Source: Rhodocyclaceae bacterium
GTDB taxonomy: Bacteria; Pseudomonadota; Gammaproteobacteria; Burkholderiales; Rhodocyclaceae
DNA length: 60,140 bases
Assembly (NCBI GenBank): GCA_020445745.1
Contig: JAGRGB010000069.1
Coordinates: 1 to 60,140, forward strand
Direction of reading: 5' to 3'
Shown: one piece after another, positions 46,152 through 55,281 of the stretch
Layout of the letters: each line of letters opens with the position of its first letter
Position numbering within the stretch: the first letter of the stretch is position 1
Made by a program: the position numbers and the translations under genes
The notes under the pieces: generated by a model
Told to the model about the DNA's origin: nothing
What the model saw: only the letters and a program-made list of their open reading frames with translations
Databases searched by the model: none

Positions 46152-46811
46152 ATGAAACACAAGCTCGCTGCCGTCGCCGCATTGCTTGCCTCGTCGGTCG
46201 CCGTTCCTGGCGCAGAGGCCGCCGGTATCGCGTTCTCCGGCCCCCTGCAGATCGTCGAATTCGACAACGGAGGGGGCCGTTATTCGGGCGTGCCGCTGGG
46301 CACCCTGTTCTCGGGCATGATCGACGACACCAGCTTTGCCGGCTCGATCTCGGACGGCCGGACGACCACCGTGTTCGACTGCTGCATCGCCGCCGGCGGC
46401 TTCGAACTCACCAACGACCTGGTCCTCGACGCCGATCAGGCGGCGCTGTTCAACCAGCTTGCCGGCGCCGGGCGCTTCGCCGCGGGCGAAGTCGTCGATC
46501 TGGTCGATATCGAGGGCGACACCGGTGCCGGCGGCGGTCGCATCGAGGTCGGTCTGTCCTTCGTCTTCTCGCCGACCACCTTCGCCGGCCCTTCCGACAC
46601 CGCCCTGTTCGATCCCGGCAAGGCCAGCGCCGCCGCGTTCTTCGTGTTCGAAGAAGACGCCAGCGGCCTCGCCGTCTATTCCGGGATCGGCCCGATCTCG
46701 GCGGTTCCGGGGCCCGATTCGGCCTGGCTGATGAGCATCGGCATGGCCGTCGTCGCGGCCGGTGTGGTGCGCCGACGTCGACCTGCCACGGCGATTCCTG
46801 CCGGCCGCTGA
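46152..46811 (+). CDS. Exported protein with a variant PEP-CTERM-like tail
   Basis: Protein of 219 residues. A signal peptide (KLAAVAALLASSVAVPGAEA) is followed by a beta-rich body with a CC pair (VFDCCIAAGG) and no known domain. The C-terminus follows the exosortase tripartite layout but with VPGPDSAWLM in place of VPEP, a helix SIGMAVVAAGVV and RRRR. The motif is thus P-G-P, and the glutamate is missing. Strong ribosome site GGAGGAG before the ATG. It may still be an XrtB substrate or belong to a related sorting class. A GC-rich inverted repeat spans the stop codon (46800-46821). Confidence 0.75.
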   Translation: MKHKLAAVAALLASSVAVPGAEAAGIAFSGPLQIVEFDNGGGRYSGVPLGTLFSGMIDDTSFAGSISDGRTTTVFDCCIAAGGFELTNDLVLDADQAALFNQLAGAGRFAAGEVVDLVDIEGDTGAGGGRIEVGLSFVFSPTTFAGPSDTALFDPGKASAAAFFVFEEDASGLAVYSGIGPISAVPGPDSAWLMSIGMAVVAAGVVRRRRPATAIPAGR

Positions 46812-46833
46812 GCCGGCCGGCAGGAGGCGGGCG

Positions 46834-47910
46834 ATGATTCGGCACCGCATCGCGGTCATTGCCGGCGACGGCATCGGCGTCGAGGTGATGCCGGAGGGCT
46901 TGCGGGCCCTCGAAGCGGCCGCCGGCCGTTTCGACATCGGCCTCGCCTGCGAGCACTTCGACTTTGCCAGCTGCGACTACTACCTGGCCCACGGCCGCAT
47001 GCTGCCCGAGGACTGGTTCGACACCTTGCAGGCGTTCGATGCGATCTACTTCGGCGCGGTCGGCTGGCCGGCCAAGGTACCCGACCACGTGTCGCTGTGG
47101 GGATCGCTGCTGCAGTTCCGGCGGGCCTTCGACCAGTACATTAACCTGCGCCCGTGCCGCCTGATGCCCGGCATCCGCAGCCCGCTGGCCGGCCGCGGGC
47201 CCGGCGACATAGACTTCTACGTGGTACGCGAAAATACCGAGGGCGAGTATTCGAGCGTCGGTGGCCGCATGTACGAGGGCGGCGAACGCGAAATCGTCAT
47301 GCAGCAGACCGTGATGAGCCGCGTCGGCGTCGACCGGGTGCTGAAATACGCGTTCGAACTGGCGCGGCGGCGCCCCCGGCGCAAGCTCACGTCGGCCACC
47401 AAGTCCAACGGCATCTCGATCACGATGCCCTACTGGGACGAGCGCGTGCAGGCAGTCGCCGCACGATACCCGGACGTCGCCGTCGATCAGTTTCACATCG
47501 ACATCCTGACCGCCAACTTCGTGCTCCATCCGGACTGGTTCGACGTCGTCGTCGCCAGCAATCTGTTCGGCGACATCCTGTCCGACCTCGGCCCGGCCTG
47601 CACCGGCACGATCGGCATCGCGCCGTCGGCCAACATCAATCCGGAGGGCCGCCACCCTAGCCTGTTCGAGCCCGTGCACGGCAGCGCTCCCGACATCGCG
47701 GGGCGTGGCATCGCCAATCCGATCGGCCAGGTCTGGTCGGGCGCGATGATGCTCGAGCACCTCGGCCACGCCGACGCCGCAGCGTCGATCGTCGCCGCGA
47801 TCGAGGCCGTTCTCGCGACTGCCGACGACGACACCCGGACCCCGGATCTCGGCGGCCGCGGCGGCACCGCCACGCTTGGCCGGGCCATCGCCTCGGCAAT
47901 TCTCGGCTGA
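46834..47910 (+). CDS. Tartrate dehydrogenase-like isocitrate/isopropylmalate dehydrogenase family enzyme
   Basis: NAD-dependent beta-decarboxylating dehydrogenase of 358 residues. The N-terminus RHRIAVIAGDGIGVEVMPEG, the substrate loop FYVVRENTEGEYSSVGGR, and the metal site region NLFGDILSDLGPACTG with FEPVHGSAPDIAGRG place it in the family; the FRRAFDQYINLRPCRLMPG stretch and overall length resemble tartrate dehydrogenase/D-malate dehydrogenase. AGGAGG precedes the ATG. It follows the exosortase-substrate gene by 22 bp and is 2 bp upstream of the P-loop protein gene. Substrate (tartrate, D-malate or other) is not decided by sequence. Confidence 0.85.
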   Translation: MIRHRIAVIAGDGIGVEVMPEGLRALEAAAGRFDIGLACEHFDFASCDYYLAHGRMLPEDWFDTLQAFDAIYFGAVGWPAKVPDHVSLWGSLLQFRRAFDQYINLRPCRLMPGIRSPLAGRGPGDIDFYVVRENTEGEYSSVGGRMYEGGEREIVMQQTVMSRVGVDRVLKYAFELARRRPRRKLTSATKSNGISITMPYWDERVQAVAARYPDVAVDQFHIDILTANFVLHPDWFDVVVASNLFGDILSDLGPACTGTIGIAPSANINPEGRHPSLFEPVHGSAPDIAGRGIANPIGQVWSGAMMLEHLGHADAAASIVAAIEAVLATADDDTRTPDLGGRGGTATLGRAIASAILG

Positions 47911-47912
47911 GG

Positions 47913-49691
47913 ATGCGGCATGCGCTGCGGGCCTCCCCCACCCCGCCCGACGCCGCTTCCGCCGGGCCTCCGATGACCACCACGAACGCCGGCGGGGAGC
48001 GATTTCACGCCTGGAATCCGGGCATCGGCACCGGCATTCCTGCCGCCTTCCGTGACCTGGAAACGCTGTACCGTCCGGAATGCACGCTGGCCTCCCGCGA
48101 CGAAATCGAGGCCTACATGTCGCTCACCGGGCTGCCGCCGGAACGGCTGGCAGTGTTCCGCCCCGAGCGCCTGGTGCTGCACGAACTGATCGTCCGCGTC
48201 ACCGCCGAGATCGCCGTGCCGGAGGGCGCCGAAGAGGAGGCCTTCGGCAAGAACTTCCGCCATATCGCGCTGACCGTGCTGACACGCTACGTGGCGCCCC
48301 ACCTGGCGGAGATCGAAGCGCGCCACGTCGCACTGGGTCGCCGGGTCGAACGGGCGGTTTCCGAGCTGCTCGGCGGCCACCGACCGGCCCCCGCGCCGGC
48401 CGTGCCGAAGCCGCGTCACTGGCTGTCGCGGCTGCTCGCCCCCGGCCCCCGCCAAGCCCCGCCCGAGCCGCCGGGCGAGTCCGACGAACAGACCGTCGCC
48501 CGCTTCACGACGCTGGCCGAACAGGCGAATGACCCCGAGACCAGGGCGATCCACAAGAGCCTGGCGCGGGTGCTCGGCGCCATCCTGCTGACGCGCGGCA
48601 GCCTCGGCGCCGATCGTGAGCTGCTGGTCCGGCTGGTCCGCCACCATGTCGGCAATACCTATGGCAGCCGCATCGTCGGCGAGGCGATCGCACCGCTGCT
48701 CGAGCAGGCCATCGAGCGGGAAGGCCTGCAGCGCGCACCGCTGCGCGAGACGCCGATACTGATCAGCCTGAAGGGGCCGTCCGCAGCCGGCAAGAGTTCG
48801 CTGCGTCCGATGCTCAAGCGAGTGATGCGGGAGCACGGCATCGAAGCCGAGCGCTTCGTGACGATCAGTCCCGACATCTGGCGGCGACTGCTGCTCGACT
48901 TCGAGTCCCTCGGCGACGCGCGCAAGTACGCCGGACAGCTCACCAGCCGCGAGGTCATGGTCGTCGATGCCAAGCTCGACCGCCACATCCGCGACAAGGC
49001 CCAGCGCGACCAGACGATTCCGGACATCCTCGTGGACCGCTTCCGCTTCGACAGCTTCGACGGCACCGCGGTCGCCCGGGTACTGCACAAGACCTACGCC
49101 AGCTTCGTGCACACGATGTACATGTATTTCGTCGTGACGCCACCGTCGGAGACGGTCGAGCGCGGCTGGCGACGCGCGCTGGAACGCGGCCGCTACAAGT
49201 CGGTCGAGGATTTCCTCGGCCACAGCGTCGAGGCCTACAGCGGCATGTCGAAGATCTTCTTTCGCTGGCTCGCCCAGCGGCGTCCGGACTACCGCTACGT
49301 CTTCCTCGACAACCGCGTCCCCAAGGGCGAATTCCCGAAGCTCGCCGCGTCGGGTGATCAGCGGGAGATGACGATCGTCGACCCGCTGGTGCTGGTGAAC
49401 ATCGAGCGCTATCGCAGAATCAACATCTACGCCAGGAACCCGCAGGAGGTCGATCCGCCGACAGCCCGGCTGGCGATCGCCGACAACATGGGTTTTCTGC
49501 TCCACTGCCTGCGCGCGATCGAGACCGTGAAATTTGCGAGCAGCGATGGCGACGTCTACCTGTACGCACGAAACGGCCGCGTCGAGGTCGTCGATCGGTC
49601 GATGTTCTCGTCGCTCGGCTCGGCGGATCCGGAGCTGCGCGAGGTGTTCGCACAGCTGCCGGTCCTGACGCCGCCATCGACTGCGACCTGA
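47913..49691 (+). CDS. Large P-loop kinase-like protein (zeta-toxin/AAA_33-like domain)
   Basis: A 592-residue protein (572 if the ATG at 47973 is used) that I cannot name. The N-terminal half (about 40-280) is helical with a Pro-rich linker near 157-190. The C-terminal half begins with ILISLKGPSAAGKSS, a Walker A loop (about 288-296), then VTISPDIWRRLLLDFESLG and DFLGHSVEAYSGMSK, layout seen in zeta-toxin-like and chloramphenicol-phosphotransferase-like kinases. YFVVTPPSETVERGWRRALERGR could be the Walker B/lid part. There is no antitoxin gene beside it, and its size argues against a classic zeta toxin. It may be co-transcribed with the dehydrogenase gene 2 bp upstream. Confidence 0.75.
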   Translation: MRHALRASPTPPDAASAGPPMTTTNAGGERFHAWNPGIGTGIPAAFRDLETLYRPECTLASRDEIEAYMSLTGLPPERLAVFRPERLVLHELIVRVTAEIAVPEGAEEEAFGKNFRHIALTVLTRYVAPHLAEIEARHVALGRRVERAVSELLGGHRPAPAPAVPKPRHWLSRLLAPGPRQAPPEPPGESDEQTVARFTTLAEQANDPETRAIHKSLARVLGAILLTRGSLGADRELLVRLVRHHVGNTYGSRIVGEAIAPLLEQAIEREGLQRAPLRETPILISLKGPSAAGKSSLRPMLKRVMREHGIEAERFVTISPDIWRRLLLDFESLGDARKYAGQLTSREVMVVDAKLDRHIRDKAQRDQTIPDILVDRFRFDSFDGTAVARVLHKTYASFVHTMYMYFVVTPPSETVERGWRRALERGRYKSVEDFLGHSVEAYSGMSKIFFRWLAQRRPDYRYVFLDNRVPKGEFPKLAASGDQREMTIVDPLVLVNIERYRRINIYARNPQEVDPPTARLAIADNMGFLLHCLRAIETVKFASSDGDVYLYARNGRVEVVDRSMFSSLGSADPELREVFAQLPVLTPPSTAT

Positions 49692-49718
49692 CCGGCCACG
49701 TCATCCGGCAAACCGCGG

Positions 49719-50144
49719 TCAGCGCCCGGCCGGCAAGGCGAGCACGGCCAGGGCGTAGATCCGGGCCTCGCTGCGGCTCAGCATCCATCCGTTGACGAAC
49801 ACCACCTCGGCGACCCGAAACTCCTCGCGGACCACCGCAGCGAGCACGTCCACGGCTGGCTGCGCCACGCCCGAGGCCCGCCGCCCAGCCACCAGCACCT
49901 GTTCGATCAGCCCCAGCAGGATGCCGGCATCGCCCTCGTTTGCATGCCCGGCGAGGTAGGCGGTCCCCAGCGCTTCGGCGGCCGACCGGTCGATCGCCGT
50001 CAGCCAGCCCGGCAGCGACCGGGTCCGTTCCGACGCACTCAGGCCGCTGGCACGCAGCACCGCCAGCAACAGGCCCGATCCGACCAGGGCGTGGAATCGG
50101 CGACGGGAATTGGTGCCCGACCGCGACCGGCGTACCGCGATCAT
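49719..50144 (-). CDS. Small Tat-type exported protein paired with a GMC oxidoreductase
   Basis: Protein of 141 residues. The N-terminus has a twin-arginine-like signal (SRRRFHALVGSGLLLAVLRAS). The C-terminal part VVFVNGWMLSRSEARIYALAVL resembles the small gamma-type subunits (gluconate 2-dehydrogenase subunit 3-like) that accompany periplasmic GMC dehydrogenases. Its start overlaps the stop of the GMC gene by 4 bp, downstream of it on the minus strand. The large subunit itself lacks a signal, so export as a complex by Tat hitchhiking is possible. Confidence 0.65.
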   Translation of the reverse strand: MIAVRRSRSGTNSRRRFHALVGSGLLLAVLRASGLSASERTRSLPGWLTAIDRSAAEALGTAYLAGHANEGDAGILLGLIEQVLVAGRRASGVAQPAVDVLAAVVREEFRVAEVVFVNGWMLSRSEARIYALAVLALPAGR

Positions 50145-51667
50145 TGCGCGAGCCTCCCGCTCAGGTGGTCGGCCAGACGCAGCGCCAGCGCGACGATCGT
50201 CAGGGTGGGATTGGCGGCACCGCTGGTCGGGAACAGCGAGCTGCCGGCGACGTACAGATTGTCGACGCCGTGGACCCGGCAGTCCGCGTCCACCACGCCT
50301 TGCCGCGGGTCGCTGTGCATCCGGGTCGTGCCCATGTGGTGGTTGCCGCCATCGACCCGCGGCGGCCAGCGGCCGTCATCGGCGATCCGCACCTGCGTGC
50401 GCCCGACGCCGAGCGCTCCCAGTTCCTGCGCCAGCGAGCGGACGTGGGCGACCATGCTGCGACGATCCAGCTCGCCCAGTCGCCAATCGAGTCGAAGCCT
50501 GCGCAGGCCGAGCGCGTCGGTATCGTCGGCGAGGCTGACGCGGCTGTCCGGGTCGGGCGCCTGCTCGCAGGCACAGCCGAGGCTGAAGACGTGTCCCAGC
50601 GGCGCTCCCGGGGCGCCGCCCCCCAGCCACGGTCGCGCCGCCCTGAGCATCCGCTGGCGCTGCCCGGCCCGGTCGTCGGACGCCACGTCGTCGCTCGCGT
50701 AGGTGGTGCCGATGCCTCCCATGAAGGTGGCGTTGAGCAGGCGCTGCTCGCGCAGCCAGTGCTCCGACGGATTGAATGCGGCCTGGCCGTGGCGCCCGTC
50801 GATCAACATCTGCTGGCGATAGATGCGCGGCAGACGGCGCAGATCGGCGACCACGGCCTCGGCGAACTTCGACAGATGGGGGTGCTCCATGAAGAAGCGC
50901 CCGACCAGATCGTGATCGTTGCCGAGACCTGCCGGATTGACCGAATCGGACAGCAGCAGCAGCCGCGGATTCTCGAGGCCGCCGCTGGCAAGCACGAAGC
51001 AGCGAGCCCGCAAGCGGTGACTGCGGCCATTGCGGGTCCGGATGTCGAGGCTGGTGACCGCACGGCCATCGGCGCTGGCATGGATGCATGCGACGTTGGC
51101 ATGAAGGAGCACCTGCAGGTTGCCGGCGCCCTCCAGGTCGGCACGATAGCGCTGGCCGAAGCGGGTCGGCGGGCTGAAATGGACATAGCGCATCTGGATG
51201 CGCCCGGTGGCCGGTTGCGGCAGCTGCTCGCCGCCGGCACGCTGCCAGTAGTCCCTGTCGGCGAAGCGCGCGGGCGCGATCTCGACCAGCTCGCAGGCCT
51301 TTGCGTAGTAGGGTGTCAGTACGTCCCTGTCGAAGGGCCAGCCACTGTGGGGGACCCAGTCGCGACGGGCGAAGTCGATCCCGTCGAGGGGCCGGCAGAA
51401 ACCGCCCCAGTGGTTGGAACTGCCGCCGAAATAGCGCAACCGGCTCTCCCGCAGCGGGTAGTCGATGCCGACGCACTCGCCGTCGTACATCGCCTGGTCC
51501 TGTTCGTCGCGTTCGAGGCCGCCGGCCTCGACCAGGCACACCCGCGTGCCTGTCCCGGCGAACTGTCGTGCCACGGTGATGCCGGCCGGGCCGGCGCCGA
51601 TGATCGCCAGATCGGCATCCAGCGTGCTGCTGTCGGGCAACTCACGGGCATCGGCAAATACGCGCAC
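50141..51667 (-). CDS. GMC family FAD-dependent oxidoreductase
   Basis: Flavoenzyme of 508 residues that oxidises an alcohol, probably a sugar or polyol. The dinucleotide fold reads LAIIGAGPAGITVARQF near the N-terminus, VCLVEAGGLE follows, then GGSSNHWGG and the C-terminal active-site NHHMGTTRM with DADCRVHGVDNLYVAGSS. I chose the GTG at 51667, which puts ADARELPDSSTLDADLAI at the N-terminus as in relatives; the open frame to 51817 adds a non-homologous segment. Its partner is the small Tat-type gene overlapping its stop. Substrate unknown. Confidence 0.88.
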   Translation of the reverse strand: MRVFADARELPDSSTLDADLAIIGAGPAGITVARQFAGTGTRVCLVEAGGLERDEQDQAMYDGECVGIDYPLRESRLRYFGGSSNHWGGFCRPLDGIDFARRDWVPHSGWPFDRDVLTPYYAKACELVEIAPARFADRDYWQRAGGEQLPQPATGRIQMRYVHFSPPTRFGQRYRADLEGAGNLQVLLHANVACIHASADGRAVTSLDIRTRNGRSHRLRARCFVLASGGLENPRLLLLSDSVNPAGLGNDHDLVGRFFMEHPHLSKFAEAVVADLRRLPRIYRQQMLIDGRHGQAAFNPSEHWLREQRLLNATFMGGIGTTYASDDVASDDRAGQRQRMLRAARPWLGGGAPGAPLGHVFSLGCACEQAPDPDSRVSLADDTDALGLRRLRLDWRLGELDRRSMVAHVRSLAQELGALGVGRTQVRIADDGRWPPRVDGGNHHMGTTRMHSDPRQGVVDADCRVHGVDNLYVAGSSLFPTSGAANPTLTIVALALRLADHLSGRLAQ

Positions 51668-51877
51668 TTGATGCAGTCCAGGGCTGTCGGCAAGGGTCGT
51701 CGCGCTGCCGACAATCCCAGATGGATTGTCGGGTTTCGCGAACGCCCGCGAGCATAGCCCGGCGCCCTGCACCAGGGAGAATTCAAGTGTGAGCCTTTGT
51801 TGGCCGCGAGCGCGCACCCGCCAACAGCCGCGGCGATCACAGCGGGCCGGCGAGGTCGGCCGCCGGCCCGCCGCAGA

Positions 51878-52438
51878 TCACTGCAGGGTGCCGCGCAGTT
51901 CGCCGGCCGGGGAATCGCCGGCGACCGGCTCCATGGTGTCGGGATTGCCATCGCTGGTATGCACGATCACCGACGCACGACCGTCGACAATGGCACCGAT
52001 CAGCCCTTCGATGGTGCTGCTGTTCGGGTCGTTGGGGTCGTTCCAGTCCGACAGGTCGGACTTGGTGATGATGAAGCCCTCCGCCAGCCTGCCATTGACG
52101 GTGTCGCTCAGCGTATCGCCCGGGGGAAAGTCGGCAACGATCCAGAATGCCACCGGACCGGCCGGGTCGGTCAGCGCCACCGGCGTCGGGCTGCCGATCG
52201 GCGCGACGTGGATGTGCGCCATCAGCAGATTGTCGATGCCGGCCACGTTGACACGAAAGTGCAGCGCGGTGCCGCCATCGAGCACCTCGACCCGGGCATT
52301 CCCGGTCGCATTGGTATCGACCGGCGCGCCCGCCAGGGTGAAGCCCTCAAGATGCGCGTCGAACTTCATCGCGGAGTCCGCGACGGCGCCGCCGGCAAGC
52401 GCGAGGCCCAGGGCCAGCGCGAACAATTTCTTGGTCAT
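51878..52438 (-). CDS. CHRD domain-containing exported protein
   Basis: Exported protein of 186 residues with a signal peptide (KKLFALALGLALAGGAVA) and one CHRD (chordin-like) domain (about 25-186): LHFRVNVAGIDNLLMAHIH, GPVAFWIV and the closing SPAGELRGTLQ. Bacterial CHRD proteins have no proven function. No PEP-CTERM tail is present. It stands alone, with no operon partner on its strand. Confidence 0.85.
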   Translation of the reverse strand: MTKKLFALALGLALAGGAVADSAMKFDAHLEGFTLAGAPVDTNATGNARVEVLDGGTALHFRVNVAGIDNLLMAHIHVAPIGSPTPVALTDPAGPVAFWIVADFPPGDTLSDTVNGRLAEGFIITKSDLSDWNDPNDPNSSTIEGLIGAIVDGRASVIVHTSDGNPDTMEPVAGDSPAGELRGTLQ

Positions 52439-52673
52439 GAATCGACTCCTCTTCGTCGGGTCGGAAACTGGCCGCCGCCGGGGCCATCGGCCGCCGGCGG
52501 CCCACCTCCGCCGATCGTTGCGACCGGCTCGACTGGTGGACAGGCGACGGCCCTGCGGTATTCCATCGCCCTATTTCGCGGGGCGCGTGACGGGCGATGG
52601 CTTGACCGCCGATCGGTTAGACTCCGGCAGCCGCTCCCGGCCATCGCCATGTACCGGGAGTGCGAACCGGAGC

Positions 52674-54011
52674 ATGACGATGAACGCCATCTGGATCCTG
52701 ATCGCACTGATCGCGATCTCCAGCTTCTTCTCGCTGACCGAAATGGCACTGGCCTCCGCCCGCAAGGGGCGCCTGTTTCAGATGCAGCAGGCCGGGGACC
52801 GCCGCGCCGCCGTCGCGCTGGCGATCAAGGACGTGCCGAGCCGCTTCCTCGCCGCCACCCAGACCGGCATCACCGCGGCCGCCCTGCTGGCCGGCATCTA
52901 CGGCGAATCGGCGATGAAGGCCTCGGTCGAGAGCGCGATCGACAGCTGGCTGCCGGCATTGGCGAGCCTGCGTGAGGAGCTTGGGCTGGCGGTGACGATC
53001 GTCGTCGTCACGGCGCTATCGATCGTTTTCGGCGAGATCATCCCGAAGCGCATCGCGATCGCCCATCCCGAGCAGGTGGCAGTCCGCTGCGCCCCGTTCA
53101 TGCGGTTCTTCATCCGCCTGCTCAACCCGGCAATCCGCTTCCTGTCGTGGTCGGCGGATGTCGTGCTGCGTGCCCTGCCGCTGCAGTCGGCCCCGGCGGT
53201 GGCCAGCGTCGAGGACATCCTCGTGTACGTGGACGAGAGCGAGCGCGCCGGCGCGATCCAGCCTGAGGAGAGCCATCTGCTGGGCAACGTCTTCCGCCTC
53301 GAGGATCGCCGCGTCGCGGCGGTGATGACTCCGGCCAGCGGCATCGTGTTCCTCGATCTCACCCGCCCGCGTGCGGACAACCTGGCGATCCTGCGCAACG
53401 CGCCGCACTCGCGCTTCCCGATCTGCAAGGGCGGCCTGCAGGAGGTCATCGGCGTCGCCGAGAGTCGCGTGCTGTTGCAGGCCGCCCTGGCCGGGGAGAT
53501 CGATTTCGCCGAGACCCCGATGACGCCACCGCTGTACGTGCCGAGCGTGCTGACCCTGATCGAGCTGCTGCGCACGTTTCGCCAGCAGCATGCCTCCTTC
53601 GCGTTCGTCGTCAATGAATTCGGCCAGACCGAGGGCCTGGTCACCCTCGGCGACCTGCTCGAAACGGTGGTCGGCGACATGATGCCGGGAGCGGCCGATC
53701 CGGAGGAAGCGCTCGCGGTGCGGCGTCCGGACGGTTCGTGGCTGCTCGACGGCCTGCTGCCGCTCGACGAGATGAAGGAAAAACTGGAGATCCGGCAACT
53801 GCCGGAGGACTCCCTCGGCAACTATCACACGGTCGGTGGCTTCGTGCTTGCGAGCCTGGGGCGGATCCCGAAGAAATCGGAGCGCTTCGGCTGCGCCGAC
53901 TGGGAGTTCGAGGTCATGGACGTGGACAAGAACCGGGTCGACCAGGTGCTCGCCACGCCGATGACCGGCGACGGTACGACGCCCGGCAGCGGCGGGGCGA
54001 GCGAGCCCTGA
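52674..54011 (+). CDS. CNNM/CorC (hemolysin C) family transporter-like protein
   Basis: Membrane protein of 445 residues. The DUF21/CNNM transmembrane domain (about 1-190, MTMNAIWILIALIAISSFFS, with SIVFGEIIPKRIAI) is followed by two CBS domains (about 200-325) and a C-terminal CorC/HlyC domain (about 340-430, DGSWLLDGLLPLDEMKEKLEI). Relatives take part in magnesium or other cation efflux; the hemolysin name is historical. GGAGC precedes the ATG at 52674. Followed after 14 bp by a pyruvyl transferase-like gene. Confidence 0.9.
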   Translation: MTMNAIWILIALIAISSFFSLTEMALASARKGRLFQMQQAGDRRAAVALAIKDVPSRFLAATQTGITAAALLAGIYGESAMKASVESAIDSWLPALASLREELGLAVTIVVVTALSIVFGEIIPKRIAIAHPEQVAVRCAPFMRFFIRLLNPAIRFLSWSADVVLRALPLQSAPAVASVEDILVYVDESERAGAIQPEESHLLGNVFRLEDRRVAAVMTPASGIVFLDLTRPRADNLAILRNAPHSRFPICKGGLQEVIGVAESRVLLQAALAGEIDFAETPMTPPLYVPSVLTLIELLRTFRQQHASFAFVVNEFGQTEGLVTLGDLLETVVGDMMPGAADPEEALAVRRPDGSWLLDGLLPLDEMKEKLEIRQLPEDSLGNYHTVGGFVLASLGRIPKKSERFGCADWEFEVMDVDKNRVDQVLATPMTGDGTTPGSGGASEP

Positions 54012-54025
54012 CATCGCGCCCTGGC

Positions 54026-55210
54026 ATGGCGGGCGGCAGCCCACCGCCCCTGGTCCTGTTCGGCGCCTTCGACCGCCACAACCTGGGAGACCTGCTGCTC
54101 GGCCACGTCGCCGCCCGTCTGTGCGCGCCACGCACGACAATCGCAGCCGGCCTGCGACGCTGCGATCTCGGCGCCAGTGGCGGCCACGCCGTCGTGCCGA
54201 TCTCGTCGCTCGACGAAGCTGTCGACGTCCTGCACGTCGGTGGCGAACTGCTGTGCTGCGAAGCCTATCAAGCTGCGGTGATGCTGGAATCGCCGGCCGC
54301 CGCCGCGCGCATCGTCGCGCGCCTGGACCGCGACCGCGAGGCGGCGACGGCGTGGGCCCGCCAGCGAATCGGCACGGTGCGCCACCTGCCCTATCTGTTC
54401 CCGACCGGCGACCGCGGCCGGCGGCTCTATGCCGGAATCGGCGGGACCACCCTGGACCGGCTGCCGGCAGCGGCACGCGGCGAGGCGATCGACGCGATGC
54501 GCGCAGCCGACGGCCTGTGGGTACGCGATGCGCGGACGCAGGGCCACCTGGCGGCGGCTGGCGTGACGGCGCCGCTGGCGCCGGATCCCGCGGTGCTGGT
54601 GGCGGCACTGTTCGGCCACCGGATCGGTCGCCGTCTCGGCGCCTTGTCAGCCCTCCGGCATCGCTTCGCGAACGGCTATCTGGCGCTGCAGCTAAGCGCC
54701 GATTGCGGCGACGATGCGACGCTCGACGTGCTGGCGGCGCAGATTGCCCGGGCCAGCGCCAGGCACGGCCTCGGCGTGGTCATGTTCTGTGCCGGACGCG
54801 CCCCATGGCACGACGATGTCGAGCCGTATCACCGCCTGCTGCGGCGCATCCCGGGTGACGGGATGGTGCACGACGCACACGACATGTGGACCCTGTGCGC
54901 GTTGGTCGCCGCCTCCTGCGCCACCGTCGCCACCAGCCTTCACGCCCGGATCGTCGCCGAGGCCTTTGCGCGACCAGCGCTCAGCCTGACCTGCGGTGCG
55001 GCCGGCGCCGCCAAGCTCGAGGCCTACTTCGGCACCTGGGCGCGCGAACCGACGCGCTGGCTGGTGCCCCCCGACCAGCTGGCCGACGCGCTGCCCGCGG
55101 CTCTGGCCGTACCGGGCCGGCAGCGCGCCGCCTACGCCGCGGCCCAGGCTGCGGCGGCACGTGCGGCGTGGCGGATGCTGCTCGAACGCTTGCGCCAGGC
55201 GCGTGCGTAG
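54026..55210 (+). CDS. Polysaccharide pyruvyl transferase family-like protein
   Basis: Protein of 394 residues resembling the polysaccharide pyruvyl transferase fold: LVLFGAFDRHNLGDLLLGHV at the N-terminus holds an N-x-GD motif, HVGGELLCCEAY is a second conserved block, and TVATSLHARIVAEAFARPAL matches the typical SxHxxI-type C-terminal signature. It is distant from the EPS locus and from the enzyme at 3330-4673. It lies 14 bp downstream of the CNNM-like gene. Acceptor and donor are unknown. Confidence 0.75.
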   Translation: MAGGSPPPLVLFGAFDRHNLGDLLLGHVAARLCAPRTTIAAGLRRCDLGASGGHAVVPISSLDEAVDVLHVGGELLCCEAYQAAVMLESPAAAARIVARLDRDREAATAWARQRIGTVRHLPYLFPTGDRGRRLYAGIGGTTLDRLPAAARGEAIDAMRAADGLWVRDARTQGHLAAAGVTAPLAPDPAVLVAALFGHRIGRRLGALSALRHRFANGYLALQLSADCGDDATLDVLAAQIARASARHGLGVVMFCAGRAPWHDDVEPYHRLLRRIPGDGMVHDAHDMWTLCALVAASCATVATSLHARIVAEAFARPALSLTCGAAGAAKLEAYFGTWAREPTRWLVPPDQLADALPAALAVPGRQRAAYAAAQAAAARAAWRMLLERLRQARA

Positions 55211-55281
55211 CGCCCCGGCCCCGGCATCACGGCGGCGTGGCCAGCGCAAGCGGATCGCCGCCGGTCGACAGCGGCGACACC

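Noticed and set aside
47973-49691. Toxin-antitoxin zeta system
   Set aside because: The P-loop resembles zeta toxins, but the protein is far too large and no small epsilon-like gene is adjacent.
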